From assembly GCF_048537545.1 (NCBI RefSeq), contig NZ_CP183218.1: a stretch of DNA of 64,000 nucleotides. The stretch is one strand, 5' to 3'. Below the pieces are notes generated by a model. It made no database searches. It was given only the letters and a program-made list of their open reading frames with translations, and was not told where the DNA came from. The DNA comes from Chania fonticola_B. GTDB lineage: Bacteria > Pseudomonadota > Gammaproteobacteria > Enterobacterales > Enterobacteriaceae. Both the position numbers and the translations under genes were made by a program. Position 1 is the stretch's first letter. Each line of letters begins with the position of its first letter. Below, one piece after another: positions 33,620-43,030 of the stretch.

Positions 33620-35128
33620 TTACTCCGCGACCTGATGTACGACGTCAATCACCGAACCGTCGCGATAGCGCACCACGGCCACCACGTTGTCGGTAAAGGC
33701 GATCGGTTTCGGTTCGCCGGTCAGTACCAGCGCACGCTCACGCAGCCATTCGATGGTGACCACCTGCAGGCCAGCATCACGTAATCTCTGCGCCAGTTCT
33801 GGGCGAGCCGGGTTTACGGCAATACCGTGGTCGGTCACCAGAATGTCGATGCTGGAGCCCGGTGTAACGCAGGTGGTCACCTGCTCAACCAGCGTAGGAA
33901 TGCGGCCACGCACCAACGGTGCGACAATAATCGCCAAGCGCGCCGCCGCTGCGGTATCACAGTGGCCACCGGAAGCGCCACGGATCACCCCGTCGGAGCC
34001 GGTCAGCACGTTAACGTTAAAGCCGGTGTCAATTTCCAGCGCGCTCAGCACCACCACGTCCAGACGATCAACCGACGCGCCCTTGGAGCTGAAGTTGGCG
34101 TACTGATTGGCGCTGATCTCGATATGGTTTGGGTTGCGAGCCAATGACATTGCTGCCGCACGGTCAAAGCTCTGCACGTCCAGCAGTTTGCCGATCAGGC
34201 CTTTCTCATGCAGATCCACCATGGTGGAGGTGATGCCGCCCAGCGCAAAACCGGCGCGAACGCCACGGGCACGCATCTTGTCTTCCAGGAAGCGGGTTAC
34301 GGCCAACGAAGCGCCACCGGTGCCGGTCTGGAGGGAAAAGCCTTCGGTAAAGTAGCCAGAGTCGACGATCACTTCGGCAGCACGGCGGGCAATCAGCAGC
34401 TCACGCGGGTTGGAGGTCATACGCGTGGCATCGGCCCCGATCTTGTCCGCATCCCCTACTCGCTCCAACTGCACGATCAGATCGACCTGATCCTGTGCCA
34501 GGCTGGCGGGATGATGCGGATAAGGCACGATCGCTTCGGTCAGCAGCACCACGCTACGGGCCGCTGCGGCATCCACCTTGGCATAGCCGAGCGAACCGCA
34601 GCAGGCATCGCCGGTATAACCGTTGGCATTGCCGAACTCATCGCAGGTAGGCACCCCGAGGAAGGCAACGTCGATCTGCAATTCACCCGACTCGACCAGG
34701 TTGACCCGGCCACCGTGCGAGTGAACCTGCACCGGCTCTTTCAGCAGGCCGCGCGAAATGGCATCTGCCAACGGCCCACGCAGGCCAGAGGTATAAATAC
34801 GGCTTACCACCCCGTTGCGGATATGGCCGACCAGCGGCGCATGGCAATCGGTCAATGAACTGGAGGCCAGCGTCAGGTTGCGGAAGCCCATCTTCGCCAG
34901 CACATCCATCACCTGGTTGAGGGCCAGATCGCCGCCACGGAATGCGTGGTGGAAAGAGATGGTCATACCGTCCTGCAGGCCGCTGCGGCGGATCGCCACT
35001 TCCAGCGACTCACAGCGTTTGATATCGCGCGGTTTACGCGCCTGCAGGTTGGCCTTGGAGGCTTCTTGATAAAGCCGCATCTCGGCGTGATTGTTCAAAG
35101 TCATCAGGCGTTGTTGGCGTTTCATCAT
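33620..35128 (-). CDS. citF: CitF, citrate lyase alpha subunit (citrate:acetyl-ACP transferase)
   Basis: A 502-residue subunit that transfers the acyl carrier from acetate to citrate, giving citryl-ACP. It has the Rossmann-like coenzyme A-transferase pattern with TISFHHAFRGGD, HSHGGRVNLVESGE, LGVPTCDEFGNANGYTG and LTGSDGVIRGASGGHCDTA. Length is near E. coli CitF (510). Its start overlaps citE by four bases, as expected in this operon. Confidence 0.95.
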   Translation of the reverse strand: MMKRQQRLMTLNNHAEMRLYQEASKANLQARKPRDIKRCESLEVAIRRSGLQDGMTISFHHAFRGGDLALNQVMDVLAKMGFRNLTLASSSLTDCHAPLVGHIRNGVVSRIYTSGLRGPLADAISRGLLKEPVQVHSHGGRVNLVESGELQIDVAFLGVPTCDEFGNANGYTGDACCGSLGYAKVDAAAARSVVLLTEAIVPYPHHPASLAQDQVDLIVQLERVGDADKIGADATRMTSNPRELLIARRAAEVIVDSGYFTEGFSLQTGTGGASLAVTRFLEDKMRARGVRAGFALGGITSTMVDLHEKGLIGKLLDVQSFDRAAAMSLARNPNHIEISANQYANFSSKGASVDRLDVVVLSALEIDTGFNVNVLTGSDGVIRGASGGHCDTAAAARLAIIVAPLVRGRIPTLVEQVTTCVTPGSSIDILVTDHGIAVNPARPELAQRLRDAGLQVVTIEWLRERALVLTGEPKPIAFTDNVVAVVRYRDGSVIDVVHQVAE

Positions 35129-36042
35129 GCTTCCTCGCTGTGGTTCGGTTCTTCACGCACGCCGGAAAGCGCTGCGCGTTGCAGTACCAGACGGGCCCGT
35201 TCAATCACCGGGCTATCGACCATCTTGCCGTTCAGCGAAACCACGCCGCGCCCCTCTTTTGCTGCCGCCTCTGCCGCATCGACCACTCGCTGGGCATGAG
35301 CCACTTCTTTGGCGGTTGGTGCATACAGGTTGTGCAGCAGTTCGATCTGGCGTGGGTTAATCAGGGATTTACCGTCAAAGCCCAGCTGTTTGATCAGCGC
35401 CGCTTCCTGTAAGAAACCCGCTTCGTTGTTGGCATCGGAATAGACGGTATCGAACGCCTGGATCCCGGCTGAGCGGGCGGCCTGCAACAGTGAACAACGG
35501 GCAAACAGCAGCTCAATGCCTTCAGGGGAGCGCTCGGTACGCAGATTGCGCACATAGTCTTCGGCACCCAGCGCAATCCCGATCAACCTTGGGGAAGCCT
35601 GCGCAATCGCCACCGCGTTGGTGATGCCCTGTGCGGACTCGATCGCCGCCAGCAGGCCAGTGCTGCCGACCGGGCGACCACAGGCACGTTCAATGGCGGC
35701 GATTTCACGCTCCATATCCACCACGTCCTGCGCGGTGTCGGTTTTTGGCAGACGGACGATATCCGCCCCGCCGCGCACCACCGCTTGCAGATCCGCTAGG
35801 CCATAGGCCGAATCCAAGGCGTTAACGCGCACAATGGTTTCAACTTCCTGATACAGCGGGTGTTGCAGCGCGTGATACACCAGGCGACGGGCCGCGTCTT
35901 TCTCACGCAGGATCACCGAGTCTTCCAGATCGAACATCAACGCATCGGCCTGATAGATAAAGGCGTTGCTGACCATGGCGGCATTTGCCCCCGGTACGAA
36001 AAGCATGCTGCGGCGCATACGGTGTTTATTCAGCGTTTTCAC
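35125..36042 (-). CDS. citE: CitE, citrate lyase beta subunit (citryl-ACP lyase)
   Basis: A 305-residue HpcH/HpaI-type lyase that splits citryl-ACP into oxaloacetate and acetyl-ACP. It shows RSMLFVPGANAAM, the Mg-binding ALMFDLEDSV, the substrate-binding RVNALDS, and LGAEDYVRNL. I choose GTG at 36042 because GGAGG lies seven bases upstream and it gives the family length; it overlaps citD by 17 bases. Confidence 0.94.
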   Translation of the reverse strand: MKTLNKHRMRRSMLFVPGANAAMVSNAFIYQADALMFDLEDSVILREKDAARRLVYHALQHPLYQEVETIVRVNALDSAYGLADLQAVVRGGADIVRLPKTDTAQDVVDMEREIAAIERACGRPVGSTGLLAAIESAQGITNAVAIAQASPRLIGIALGAEDYVRNLRTERSPEGIELLFARCSLLQAARSAGIQAFDTVYSDANNEAGFLQEAALIKQLGFDGKSLINPRQIELLHNLYAPTAKEVAHAQRVVDAAEAAAKEGRGVVSLNGKMVDSPVIERARLVLQRAALSGVREEPNHSEEA

Positions 36043-36334
36043 GGCGTTCCTCCCAAGGCAGTGCGGCGGTTTCGCTGGCACGCATCAGCGCGGTTTCCAG
36101 CCGTGCACGCAGCACACAGTCCAGTGCGCCTTTATCGTCGACAATCACCTGCACCGGCGGCACGTCGTACTGCTGCAAAACCTGCAACAGGGTGTGGCGG
36201 ATGGCATCGCCGAACTGTTTTTCCACGCTGCTGGCAATCAGCAGATCGTGTTCCGGGCCTTCTGCTGGCGCGATACGGACCATGACATCGCTGGATTCCA
36301 GCGTGCCGGCCATTGCTTCTCGGATTATTTTCAT
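36026..36334 (-). CDS. citD: CitD, citrate lyase gamma subunit (acyl carrier protein)
   Basis: A 102-residue acyl carrier that bears the phosphoribosyl-dephospho-CoA group. With ATG at 36334 the modified serine is Ser14 in AGTLESSD, the same position as in E. coli. The VEKQFGDAIRHTLLQVL and VDDKGALDCVLRARLE stretches are family hallmarks. A second ATG three bases upstream is possible. It overlaps the citC stop by one base. Confidence 0.93.
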   Translation of the reverse strand: MKIIREAMAGTLESSDVMVRIAPAEGPEHDLLIASSVEKQFGDAIRHTLLQVLQQYDVPPVQVIVDDKGALDCVLRARLETALMRASETAALPWEERRENAE

Positions 36335-37404
36335 CATTCACCTGATTGTGCGGACTCAAATTCTTGCGGTACTGGCTTGGCCCGGCGCTGTGCCTGCAGA
36401 TCCTGCAGGTAGTACAGCGTGTCTTTCGGCACCAAAGGCGCTGCGGCGTGGAAGTCTCCCGCGGCCAGCAGCTTGCGCACCCAGGAGGCAGAGATCGCCG
36501 TGCCCTGGTACTGCAAGCGCTCAATTTCCACCAGATCGATCGGTGGGCTAGGCAGCGCCGGAGTTTCCAGCCAATAACGCATGTCGCGGTTGTATTTCGC
36601 CGTTACGGCGCAGAACGGTTCGTTGCCGACAAATCGATGCGTGATGCCCAACGCGGGTGCCAGATACTGGCGGAAGATTTTCAGATCGATTTCGGTGTAA
36701 CAGTCGTCGGCAACCCCCTGCTCTTTAATGAAGTAGCAAGGGAAAGTGGCACGGGAGATCACGTATTGAGACCCCTCATGCACCGTCAGATTGGTGATCC
36801 CCTCGGTGCCCTTCAGTACCAGATCGCGGCGATCTTCATACGGGAAGCGCGAGGTGTTTTCCTTCACCAGGAACAGATGCAGCCAGTCACAGCGGGCGGC
36901 GGCTTCCCGTACCAGATATTGATGGCCACGGGTAAAGGGGTTGGCATTCATCACGATGCTGCCAATGGTGTCGCCCGGCTGGCGCTCACTGGCCAGTTGC
37001 GCGGCGTAACGCTTCAGGCGGCACGGGCTGTTTTCCATCAGCACCACGATGCCCGGCACGCTGGCAATCGGGTAGAAACCGCACTGGCGAAACAGCGCCT
37101 CATTCTGCACTTTGGTGTAGATAAACAGCTGGGTGTGATGGCGCTCATAGGCCAGATTCACCAGTTCGGTCGCCAATGATAACGCCAGGCCTTCACCGCG
37201 CATTTGCGGGCTGATGGCCACGCATTTGATAATATTTTCGGCGATACCTCCGCAGGCAACCAATTGCTCGCCCTGGGTCACGGTGATAAAAACCTCGACC
37301 GTGGTATCAATATTCAGATCGTTACTACGCAAAAAAGCATTAATTGCCGCTATATTTTTGTGATCCGATCTTTTCACCCGAGTAAATACGGTATCGCCCA
37401 GCAT
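36334..37404 (-). CDS. citC: CitC, [citrate (pro-3S)-lyase] ligase
   Basis: A 356-residue enzyme that acetylates the CitD prosthetic group with ATP and acetate, activating the lyase. The N-terminal 130 residues look like a GNAT domain (CVAISPQMRGEGLALSLATEL). The C-terminal part is a nucleotidyl-transferase with MNANPFTRGHQYLV and a final ISASWVRKLL resembling the ISSTxVR motif. ATG at 37404 has GAGAG upstream. It is the first gene of the operon, divergent from citB. Confidence 0.93.
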   Translation of the reverse strand: MLGDTVFTRVKRSDHKNIAAINAFLRSNDLNIDTTVEVFITVTQGEQLVACGGIAENIIKCVAISPQMRGEGLALSLATELVNLAYERHHTQLFIYTKVQNEALFRQCGFYPIASVPGIVVLMENSPCRLKRYAAQLASERQPGDTIGSIVMNANPFTRGHQYLVREAAARCDWLHLFLVKENTSRFPYEDRRDLVLKGTEGITNLTVHEGSQYVISRATFPCYFIKEQGVADDCYTEIDLKIFRQYLAPALGITHRFVGNEPFCAVTAKYNRDMRYWLETPALPSPPIDLVEIERLQYQGTAISASWVRKLLAAGDFHAAAPLVPKDTLYYLQDLQAQRRAKPVPQEFESAQSGE

Positions 37405-37727
37405 GTCAGTCTCTCTAAAATAACTTATCAATAACATTTGAAATACAAAATCCCATCACAGTTAACATTAAGGTGTAATAAAAACCTTAAAAACCATCGA
37501 GTTGAAATGGTCCATAACACGAACGGGGTATTTAATGGCGCCATGTTAAACACAAATAACGCCCTGATTATTGACCTATTTCACAATCTACCCGCAGTAA
37601 ATAAGTTGTTTAATGGTTTTTATTTACTTAATTATTTTTATAGTTTTTATTAGCGACATAGTGTTTAATTAAATAACCATCTCGCTGAGATTTAATTAGC
37701 AACGTAATTAAGCAACGGGGAATTAAC
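37405..37727. promoter_or_regulatory. AT-rich divergent control region citC / citB
   Basis: This 323-base region separates the divergent citC and citB starts and must carry both promoters. It is very AT-rich with repeated TTTAATTA-type and TTAAATAA-type stretches (about 37650-37715), the sort of sequence bound by CitB/DpiA regulators. At 37570-37585 an ATTGA-N6-TCACA element is a weak CRP candidate. No kinase gene fragment is recognised. Confidence 0.5.
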
Positions 37728-38414
37728 ATGGAGTGGCTAAATATTCTGATTGTTGAGGATGAAATGCCGTTGGCAGAAATGCATGCGGAATTCATCAAGC
37801 AGAATGGCGGATGCCGGCAGATTTGGCTGGCGGGTACCCTGGCACAGGCACGCACGATGACCGAGCGTTTCAAACCCGATCTGATCCTGCTGGATAATTT
37901 CCTGCCAGACGGCCAAGGCATAGAACTACTGCGCGAACTGACGCTACAAGGCTACGGCGGTGGCATTGTGTTTATCACCGCCGCCAGCGATATGGACACC
38001 GTGGCCGAAGCGCTGCGCTATGGCGTATTCGATTACCTGATCAAACCCCTGGCCTATGACCGCCTGGCGCAAACCCTGCAACGCTTTAGCCAACGGCGCG
38101 AAGCGCTGAAAGACAAGGCGCGGGTCAACCAACGCCGCATTGATGAAATGTTCAACACCTACGCCCGCGGTGGCGATCAGGCCGCGTTGCCCACCGGCAT
38201 TGATGAGCTGACGCTGATAAAGATCCGCGATTTGTTCGAAGATCCGCAGGTGCGTCATACGGCAGAAAGCGTGGCACAACAAATTGGGCTGAGCCGCACC
38301 ACCGCTCGGCGCTACCTGGAGTTTTTTAGCGCCAACGATCAATTAGTGGCGGAGATTATTTACGGCAAGGTGGGCAGACCCCAGCGGATCTATCGTTCAG
38401 CAAGCCATGGTTAA
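37728..38414 (+). CDS. citB: CitB/DpiA, citrate response regulator
   Basis: A 228-residue response regulator. The receiver domain has acidic residues 10-12 (EDE), the phospho-acceptor Asp56 in LILLDNFLPDG, the switch Thr in FITAASD and Lys in YLIKPLAYDRL. The C-terminal DNA-binding domain (ESVAQQIGLSRTTARRYLEF and GKVGRPQRIY) is that of DpiA/CitB. It normally pairs with the kinase CitA/DpiB encoded just upstream; no such gene lies on either side here. GGGGAA precedes the start. Confidence 0.93.
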   Translation: MEWLNILIVEDEMPLAEMHAEFIKQNGGCRQIWLAGTLAQARTMTERFKPDLILLDNFLPDGQGIELLRELTLQGYGGGIVFITAASDMDTVAEALRYGVFDYLIKPLAYDRLAQTLQRFSQRREALKDKARVNQRRIDEMFNTYARGGDQAALPTGIDELTLIKIRDLFEDPQVRHTAESVAQQIGLSRTTARRYLEFFSANDQLVAEIIYGKVGRPQRIYRSASHG

Positions 38415-38492
38415 ACAGGAGCGCCCAACATACAGTGATGTAGTGGGCTGCTTCTGGGGCTGTCGAACCTGTTTGGTGAACTTGCACTATCA

Positions 38493-39473
38493 CTACAACG
38501 GCTTGTTCTGCCCTAAGAACCGCAATGCCGGGACCTTCGCACCTTTGACAAAGATAAACACCAGCAGTAGCGACCCCCACAGTGCCATGGTGATATAGCT
38601 ACTGACCCCCATGATATTTAGCCCGCTCTCCAGCATTTGCAACAGGAACAGCGCTAACACAATGCCGAAGACCCTACCAAATCCACCATCAGGATTTACC
38701 CCGCCTAATACCGTCGCCAGGATAGTGATAAGCAACAGTGACTCACCGTAGGAGGCTTTGGCCGAGTTGAGTTTCGACATCATCAGCAACGCCGCGACGG
38801 CGCACAGTAACGAGGAAATCACATAAACCCAAATCAGCGTGCGGCGGGTGTTAATCCCAGAGTAAAAGGTGGCTTTCTCGTTGGAGCCGGACAGGTATAT
38901 CTGACGGCCCAGCGGGGTCTTGGCCAACATAAGCCAAAGCAGCAACGCCACCACGGCAAACAGGTAAAGCGGGACTGGAACCCCAAGAAAATAGCTGCGG
39001 TCCAATACCAGTACATAGCTCGGAAAGTTAGAAATCGCCGAGCCTTTGGAGATCAGCACATTGATCCCTTTGAGCAAGGTCATGATGCCCAGTGTCGCCA
39101 GAATTGGGGATACCCGAACCACCGAGATAAGCACCCCATTGATGATCCCCACCACCAAGGCAACCGCCCCCCCCGCCAACAGCATCACTATCAATGAACT
39201 GAACGTTGGCTCAAGATGGGTACACACCCAGGCCATCACCAGCGCACTGGCGTTCGCAGTGGCAATAATGGATAAGTTGATGCCACCGGTCAGCATGGTG
39301 ATCGCCATTGCCAGCGTCAATATCCCCACGACGGGGATCTGTGAGGCGATGGATTGGAAATTGGCCGCAGACCAGAATACCTGTGGGATCAGCACACTGA
39401 ACACGCCCGCCACCAGCACCAGCAGTGCCACCAACCAGCGCTCGGTATGATCACGTTGAGTTGTTTTCGACAT
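38493..39473 (-). CDS. ribose/AI-2-type sugar ABC transporter permease 2
   Basis: A 326-residue inner-membrane permease of the RbsC/BPD_transp_2 family, with eight to ten hydrophobic segments. The motifs GGINLSIIATANASALVMA near residue 60 and TILATVLGGVNPDGGFGRVFG near the C-terminal third are characteristic. It is the last gene of a four-gene transporter operon, three bases after the other permease. A long non-coding-looking tail separates it from convergent citB. Confidence 0.9.
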   Translation of the reverse strand: MSKTTQRDHTERWLVALLVLVAGVFSVLIPQVFWSAANFQSIASQIPVVGILTLAMAITMLTGGINLSIIATANASALVMAWVCTHLEPTFSSLIVMLLAGGAVALVVGIINGVLISVVRVSPILATLGIMTLLKGINVLISKGSAISNFPSYVLVLDRSYFLGVPVPLYLFAVVALLLWLMLAKTPLGRQIYLSGSNEKATFYSGINTRRTLIWVYVISSLLCAVAALLMMSKLNSAKASYGESLLLITILATVLGGVNPDGGFGRVFGIVLALFLLQMLESGLNIMGVSSYITMALWGSLLLVFIFVKGAKVPALRFLGQNKPL

Positions 39474-39475
39474 GG

Positions 39476-40498
39476 TTATATCCCTACCTTATGACGTTGG
39501 CCCCAGGCTGTCACACTGATACTGATGACTATCACCAGACCGATCACCACGCTATGCCAGTACGACGAAATACCCAGTAAATTCAGACCATTTTGCAATA
39601 TTGCCAGCAAGATCACCCCGAGCAGAGTGCCGGTTAGGGTCCCCCGTCCACCGACAATACTGGTACCGCCCAGCACCACCGCCGCCAGCACGGTGAGTTC
39701 ATAACCGAGCAACGAGTCCGGTGCCACCGTCAAAACGGTATAGGACTGCACCACACCGGCGATGCCGGATAAAAACCCCATATAGCCATAAACAAACAGT
39801 TGCAGCTTAACAATGCTGAACCCCATGCGGGATGCCGCCTCCTGATTACCGCCCAACGCATAAATTTGCCGGCCAATGCTGGTGCGAGTCATCACCAAAG
39901 CAGTGACTATAATCGTCGCCAGCAAGGTCAAAATGGGCAGCGAAAGGCCATAGTCATAGCCGTCAGCGGCGGTGAAGGAGAACAGCATTGGCCCATGTTC
40001 GAACCATTCCGGATAGGTATACAGCCAGACACCCCGGCTGAGATACAGCAGCAACCCGTAGAAGATATTCAGCGTGGAAATGGTAATAATGATGGACGGT
40101 ACCCGCAGGCGATTAACCAAGAGCGCGTTGATCAACCCCAGCAACAAGCCGATGCCTCCTGCCAACGCGAAAGCCACCGGGAAATTACCGCCAAACTTCG
40201 CAATGAATGTCACCATGACATATTGCGAGATAATGGTCATCGCCGGGAATGAAATGTCAATACCGCCAGAAATCAAGACGATAAAAAACCCGCACGCCAA
40301 AATGGTCAGCATGGCGTAGTTATTTATCAAGTCATAAATATTGGCGAGCGTCAGAAATTCTGGGCTGGTGAAAGCAAGATAAGTCGAAATAATCAATAGG
40401 GTAAAAGCCAACATAACTTCGTGGCGTTTCAGATGCTTTTTATTAAATAAACCTGTTTTGCCTACATCAGGCTTATTGAGTGCATGGGGATTAGCCAT
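39476..40498 (-). CDS. ribose/AI-2-type sugar ABC transporter permease 1
   Basis: A 340-residue RbsC-like permease. It has a cytoplasmic N-terminus of about 25 residues, then hydrophobic helices, the SGGIDISFPAMTIISQYVM motif and AAVVLGGTSIVGGRGTLTGTLLG. It overlaps the ATPase gene by eight bases. Two different permeases, as in LsrC/LsrD, suggest a heterodimeric channel. Confidence 0.9.
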   Translation of the reverse strand: MANPHALNKPDVGKTGLFNKKHLKRHEVMLAFTLLIISTYLAFTSPEFLTLANIYDLINNYAMLTILACGFFIVLISGGIDISFPAMTIISQYVMVTFIAKFGGNFPVAFALAGGIGLLLGLINALLVNRLRVPSIIITISTLNIFYGLLLYLSRGVWLYTYPEWFEHGPMLFSFTAADGYDYGLSLPILTLLATIIVTALVMTRTSIGRQIYALGGNQEAASRMGFSIVKLQLFVYGYMGFLSGIAGVVQSYTVLTVAPDSLLGYELTVLAAVVLGGTSIVGGRGTLTGTLLGVILLAILQNGLNLLGISSYWHSVVIGLVIVISISVTAWGQRHKVGI

Positions 40499-41972
40499 TG
40501 ACTACCTCCGCAATGGCAGCTTCGCTGCAGTTACTCGGCAAGAACTCCTGCACAAGCCGGCCGGACCGCATAACGATAATACGGTGGCTATTAAAGTAAG
40601 CTTCATCAATCTCATCACATACCATTAATACCGCTATCCCCCGCGCCGCCAATGCATTGATAATATTATAAATACCTGCTTTGTTGGCGATATCGACCCC
40701 AACGGTCGGCGAGTCGAGGATCAGTATTTGTGGGTCGGTTGCCAGCCATTTGGCGATGGCAATACGCTGCGCATTTCCGCCGGATAACGTGTTGACCGGC
40801 AAGTCGCTGTTACCAATTTTGATCGACAGGTGTTTCACCATGTCTTCGACCAGCGTGTCGACTCGCTCGGCCCGCATCAGGTGCAAGGCATTTTTAAGCC
40901 GGTGTAATACCGTGGCACTGATATTGTCGCGGATTGATTGCTCCATAATCAGCCCGGTGCTCATCCGGTCTTCCGAGACATAGCCCACACCGGCGGCAAT
41001 GGCATCGCGGTTACTGGCGAACCGCATTGGCTTATCATTGATACGAATGCTGCCCGACTCGGGTTTGGTTAAACCAAATAGACTGAGGCACAGTTCTGTG
41101 CGGCCAGACCCGAGCAAACCAACCAGCGCGACAATTTCGCCAGGATGCAAAGCCAGTGAGATATCCTGATATTCATTGCCACGGGAAAGCGCTTCCACTG
41201 CCATCACGACAGGGCGTGCTTCGCTGTAAGGCGGTAGCACCTGAAAATCAAATTTCATATCCGTCATCAGCCAGGCAAGCCGCTGGTTGTCCACTTCAGC
41301 CGCAGGGTAGGTTCCAACCCACTGGCCATCTTTCAGCACGGTAATACGGTCTGAAATCTCCAGCACTTCGCTCAACCGGTGACTCACAAATACCACACAG
41401 ATATTGCGTGATTTCAGCTCATGCACCACCCGTAGCAAGCCGTTGACTTCCTGCCGGGTCAGCGACGCGGTTGGCTCATCCATCACAATGAGGCGGGCAT
41501 CTTGTGCCAGTGCACGACAGATAGCGACTAATTGTTTCTGGGCGATGGATAAATTCTCAACCAATTCGTCCAGATTAAGGTGGGCATCAATGCTGTTAAT
41601 GACGCGTTCGGCGGTCTCACGCATCTGACGTTTATTCACCCACAGCTGATGGTGATAATGGTTCATGGCGATATTCTCAGCCACGGTCAGATTCGGGAAT
41701 AAGGATAAATCCTGATAAATGACCTGTATCCCCAGGCGGACAGACTCAATAGGTGTCAGGGTTGAATAGGTTTTGCCATCAATAATAATGGCGGCATCTC
41801 TATCGGGTTGGTAAACACCGGAGATAATCTTGATCAGTGTTGATTTGCCACAACCGTTCTGCCCAGCGAGGCAATGTACCTCACCCGGTAACAGGGTCAT
41901 AGCCACCTTATTCAGCGCCTTGACGCCATAAAAGGTTTTACTGATATTTTCCAGGGTAATAAATGGCTGCAT
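40491..41972 (-). CDS. ribose/AI-2-type sugar ABC transporter ATPase
   Basis: A 493-residue RbsA-like protein with two nucleotide-binding domains. The first has Walker A GQNGCGKST and Walker B MDEPTASL. The second is degenerate in the usual way, with GLLGSGRTE in place of a normal Walker A and ILDSPTVGVDIANK after the LSGGNAQR signature. It is 74 bases after the binding-protein gene, with a strong hairpin between them. Confidence 0.92.
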   Translation of the reverse strand: MQPFITLENISKTFYGVKALNKVAMTLLPGEVHCLAGQNGCGKSTLIKIISGVYQPDRDAAIIIDGKTYSTLTPIESVRLGIQVIYQDLSLFPNLTVAENIAMNHYHHQLWVNKRQMRETAERVINSIDAHLNLDELVENLSIAQKQLVAICRALAQDARLIVMDEPTASLTRQEVNGLLRVVHELKSRNICVVFVSHRLSEVLEISDRITVLKDGQWVGTYPAAEVDNQRLAWLMTDMKFDFQVLPPYSEARPVVMAVEALSRGNEYQDISLALHPGEIVALVGLLGSGRTELCLSLFGLTKPESGSIRINDKPMRFASNRDAIAAGVGYVSEDRMSTGLIMEQSIRDNISATVLHRLKNALHLMRAERVDTLVEDMVKHLSIKIGNSDLPVNTLSGGNAQRIAIAKWLATDPQILILDSPTVGVDIANKAGIYNIINALAARGIAVLMVCDEIDEAYFNSHRIIVMRSGRLVQEFLPSNCSEAAIAEVVNG

Positions 41973-42002
41973 ACATCCTCTTACGCCAGGCGAGCAATGG
42001 TT

Positions 42003-42031
42003 GCAGAGCCGGACAAGGCATCCGGCTCTGC
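42003..42031 (-). other. intra-operon stem-loop between binding-protein and ATPase genes
   Basis: GCAGAGCCGG and CCGGCTCTGC form a perfect ten-pair stem with a nine-base loop. Such hairpins after binding-protein genes stop 3' decay or partly terminate, giving more binding protein than transporter. Confidence 0.75.
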
Positions 42032-42046
42032 GGTCATGCGGGGGAA

Positions 42047-43030
42047 TTAATACAGGGAATCCACGTTATCTTTGGTAACTCGCAGTACATTGTGGAACTG
42101 AATCAGGTGTTTATCCTGATCAACTTCCGCTTTACCCACCCCAGGGATCTCCATGCCTGTTTCGATCTTCTCACCTTTAAGCACTTTGTCAGCAACGGCG
42201 GTCAGTGCATATCCAGCAGAACCTGGGTCATAAGTGACACCCATGGCGATATCACCACTTTTAATCAGCGAGGCTGCCTGAGAGGGGATCATCATGCCGA
42301 ATACGTGGACCTTGTTTTTCGCCCGCTTCTCTTTCACTGCACGGCCTGCACCAATTGGGCCTTGTGAACCGAAGGCCACAATCCCTTTCAGGTCGCTATG
42401 CGCTTTCATCAGATCCAGTGTGGTGCGGCGTGAGTCATCAATGCTCTCGGCGACGGGCATACGGCTAGTCACTTCAAACATTTCCGGATAATGCGCTTTC
42501 TGGTACTTAACAAACAAATCTGCCCACAGGTTATGCTGTGGCACGGTCAGGCTGCCGACATAAATGACATACCCACCCTTGCCGCCCATCGCTTTTGCCA
42601 TTTCTTCCACGTTGTCGGCGGCAAATTTGGCGTTATCAATGATTTCAATATCCCAGTTAGCGCTAGGCTGCCCTGGTGATTCGTTGGTTAATACCACGAT
42701 ACCGGCGTCACGCGCTTTCTTGAAGACGGGCTCCAATACATCGGCATCGTTCGGCACGATACTGATGGCACTGACTTTCTTGGCGATTAAATCTTCAATA
42801 ATTTTAACCTGTTGTGGAGCATCGGTACTGGATGGGCCGACTTGATAGGCTTTGATACCCAGGTCTTTACCGGCACGTTCCACACCTTCACCCATGCGGT
42901 TGAACCAGGGCATTCCCGCGATTTTCGAAATATTGACGACTTCCACTTCTTGCGCCAATGCACCGCCCGAGCCCACCAGCATGCTGAACAGGCTAGCCGC
43001 CAATAACGTTTTCACACTCAATTTTTTCAT
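42047..43030 (-). CDS. periplasmic sugar-binding protein of a ribose/AI-2-type ABC transporter
   Basis: A 327-residue exported protein with a signal peptide (LLAASLFSMLVGSGGALA|QE). The mature part has the Peripla_BP_4 pattern: NRMGEGVERAGKDLG, then AISIVPNDADVLEPVFKKARDAGIVVLTNES, and VTYDPGSAGYALTAVADKVL near the C-terminus. It resembles LsrB/RhaS-type binding proteins more than RbsB. No sugar kinase or isomerase lies nearby, so the ligand is open. Confidence 0.88.
   Translation of the reverse strand: MKKLSVKTLLAASLFSMLVGSGGALAQEVEVVNISKIAGMPWFNRMGEGVERAGKDLGIKAYQVGPSSTDAPQQVKIIEDLIAKKVSAISIVPNDADVLEPVFKKARDAGIVVLTNESPGQPSANWDIEIIDNAKFAADNVEEMAKAMGGKGGYVIYVGSLTVPQHNLWADLFVKYQKAHYPEMFEVTSRMPVAESIDDSRRTTLDLMKAHSDLKGIVAFGSQGPIGAGRAVKEKRAKNKVHVFGMMIPSQAASLIKSGDIAMGVTYDPGSAGYALTAVADKVLKGEKIETGMEIPGVGKAEVDQDKHLIQFHNVLRVTKDNVDSLY

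Noticed and set aside
37438..37653. 71-residue frame in the citC-citB gap as a citA remnant
   Set aside because: The translated text has no PAS, kinase or membrane-sensor pattern; the region is simply AT-rich.
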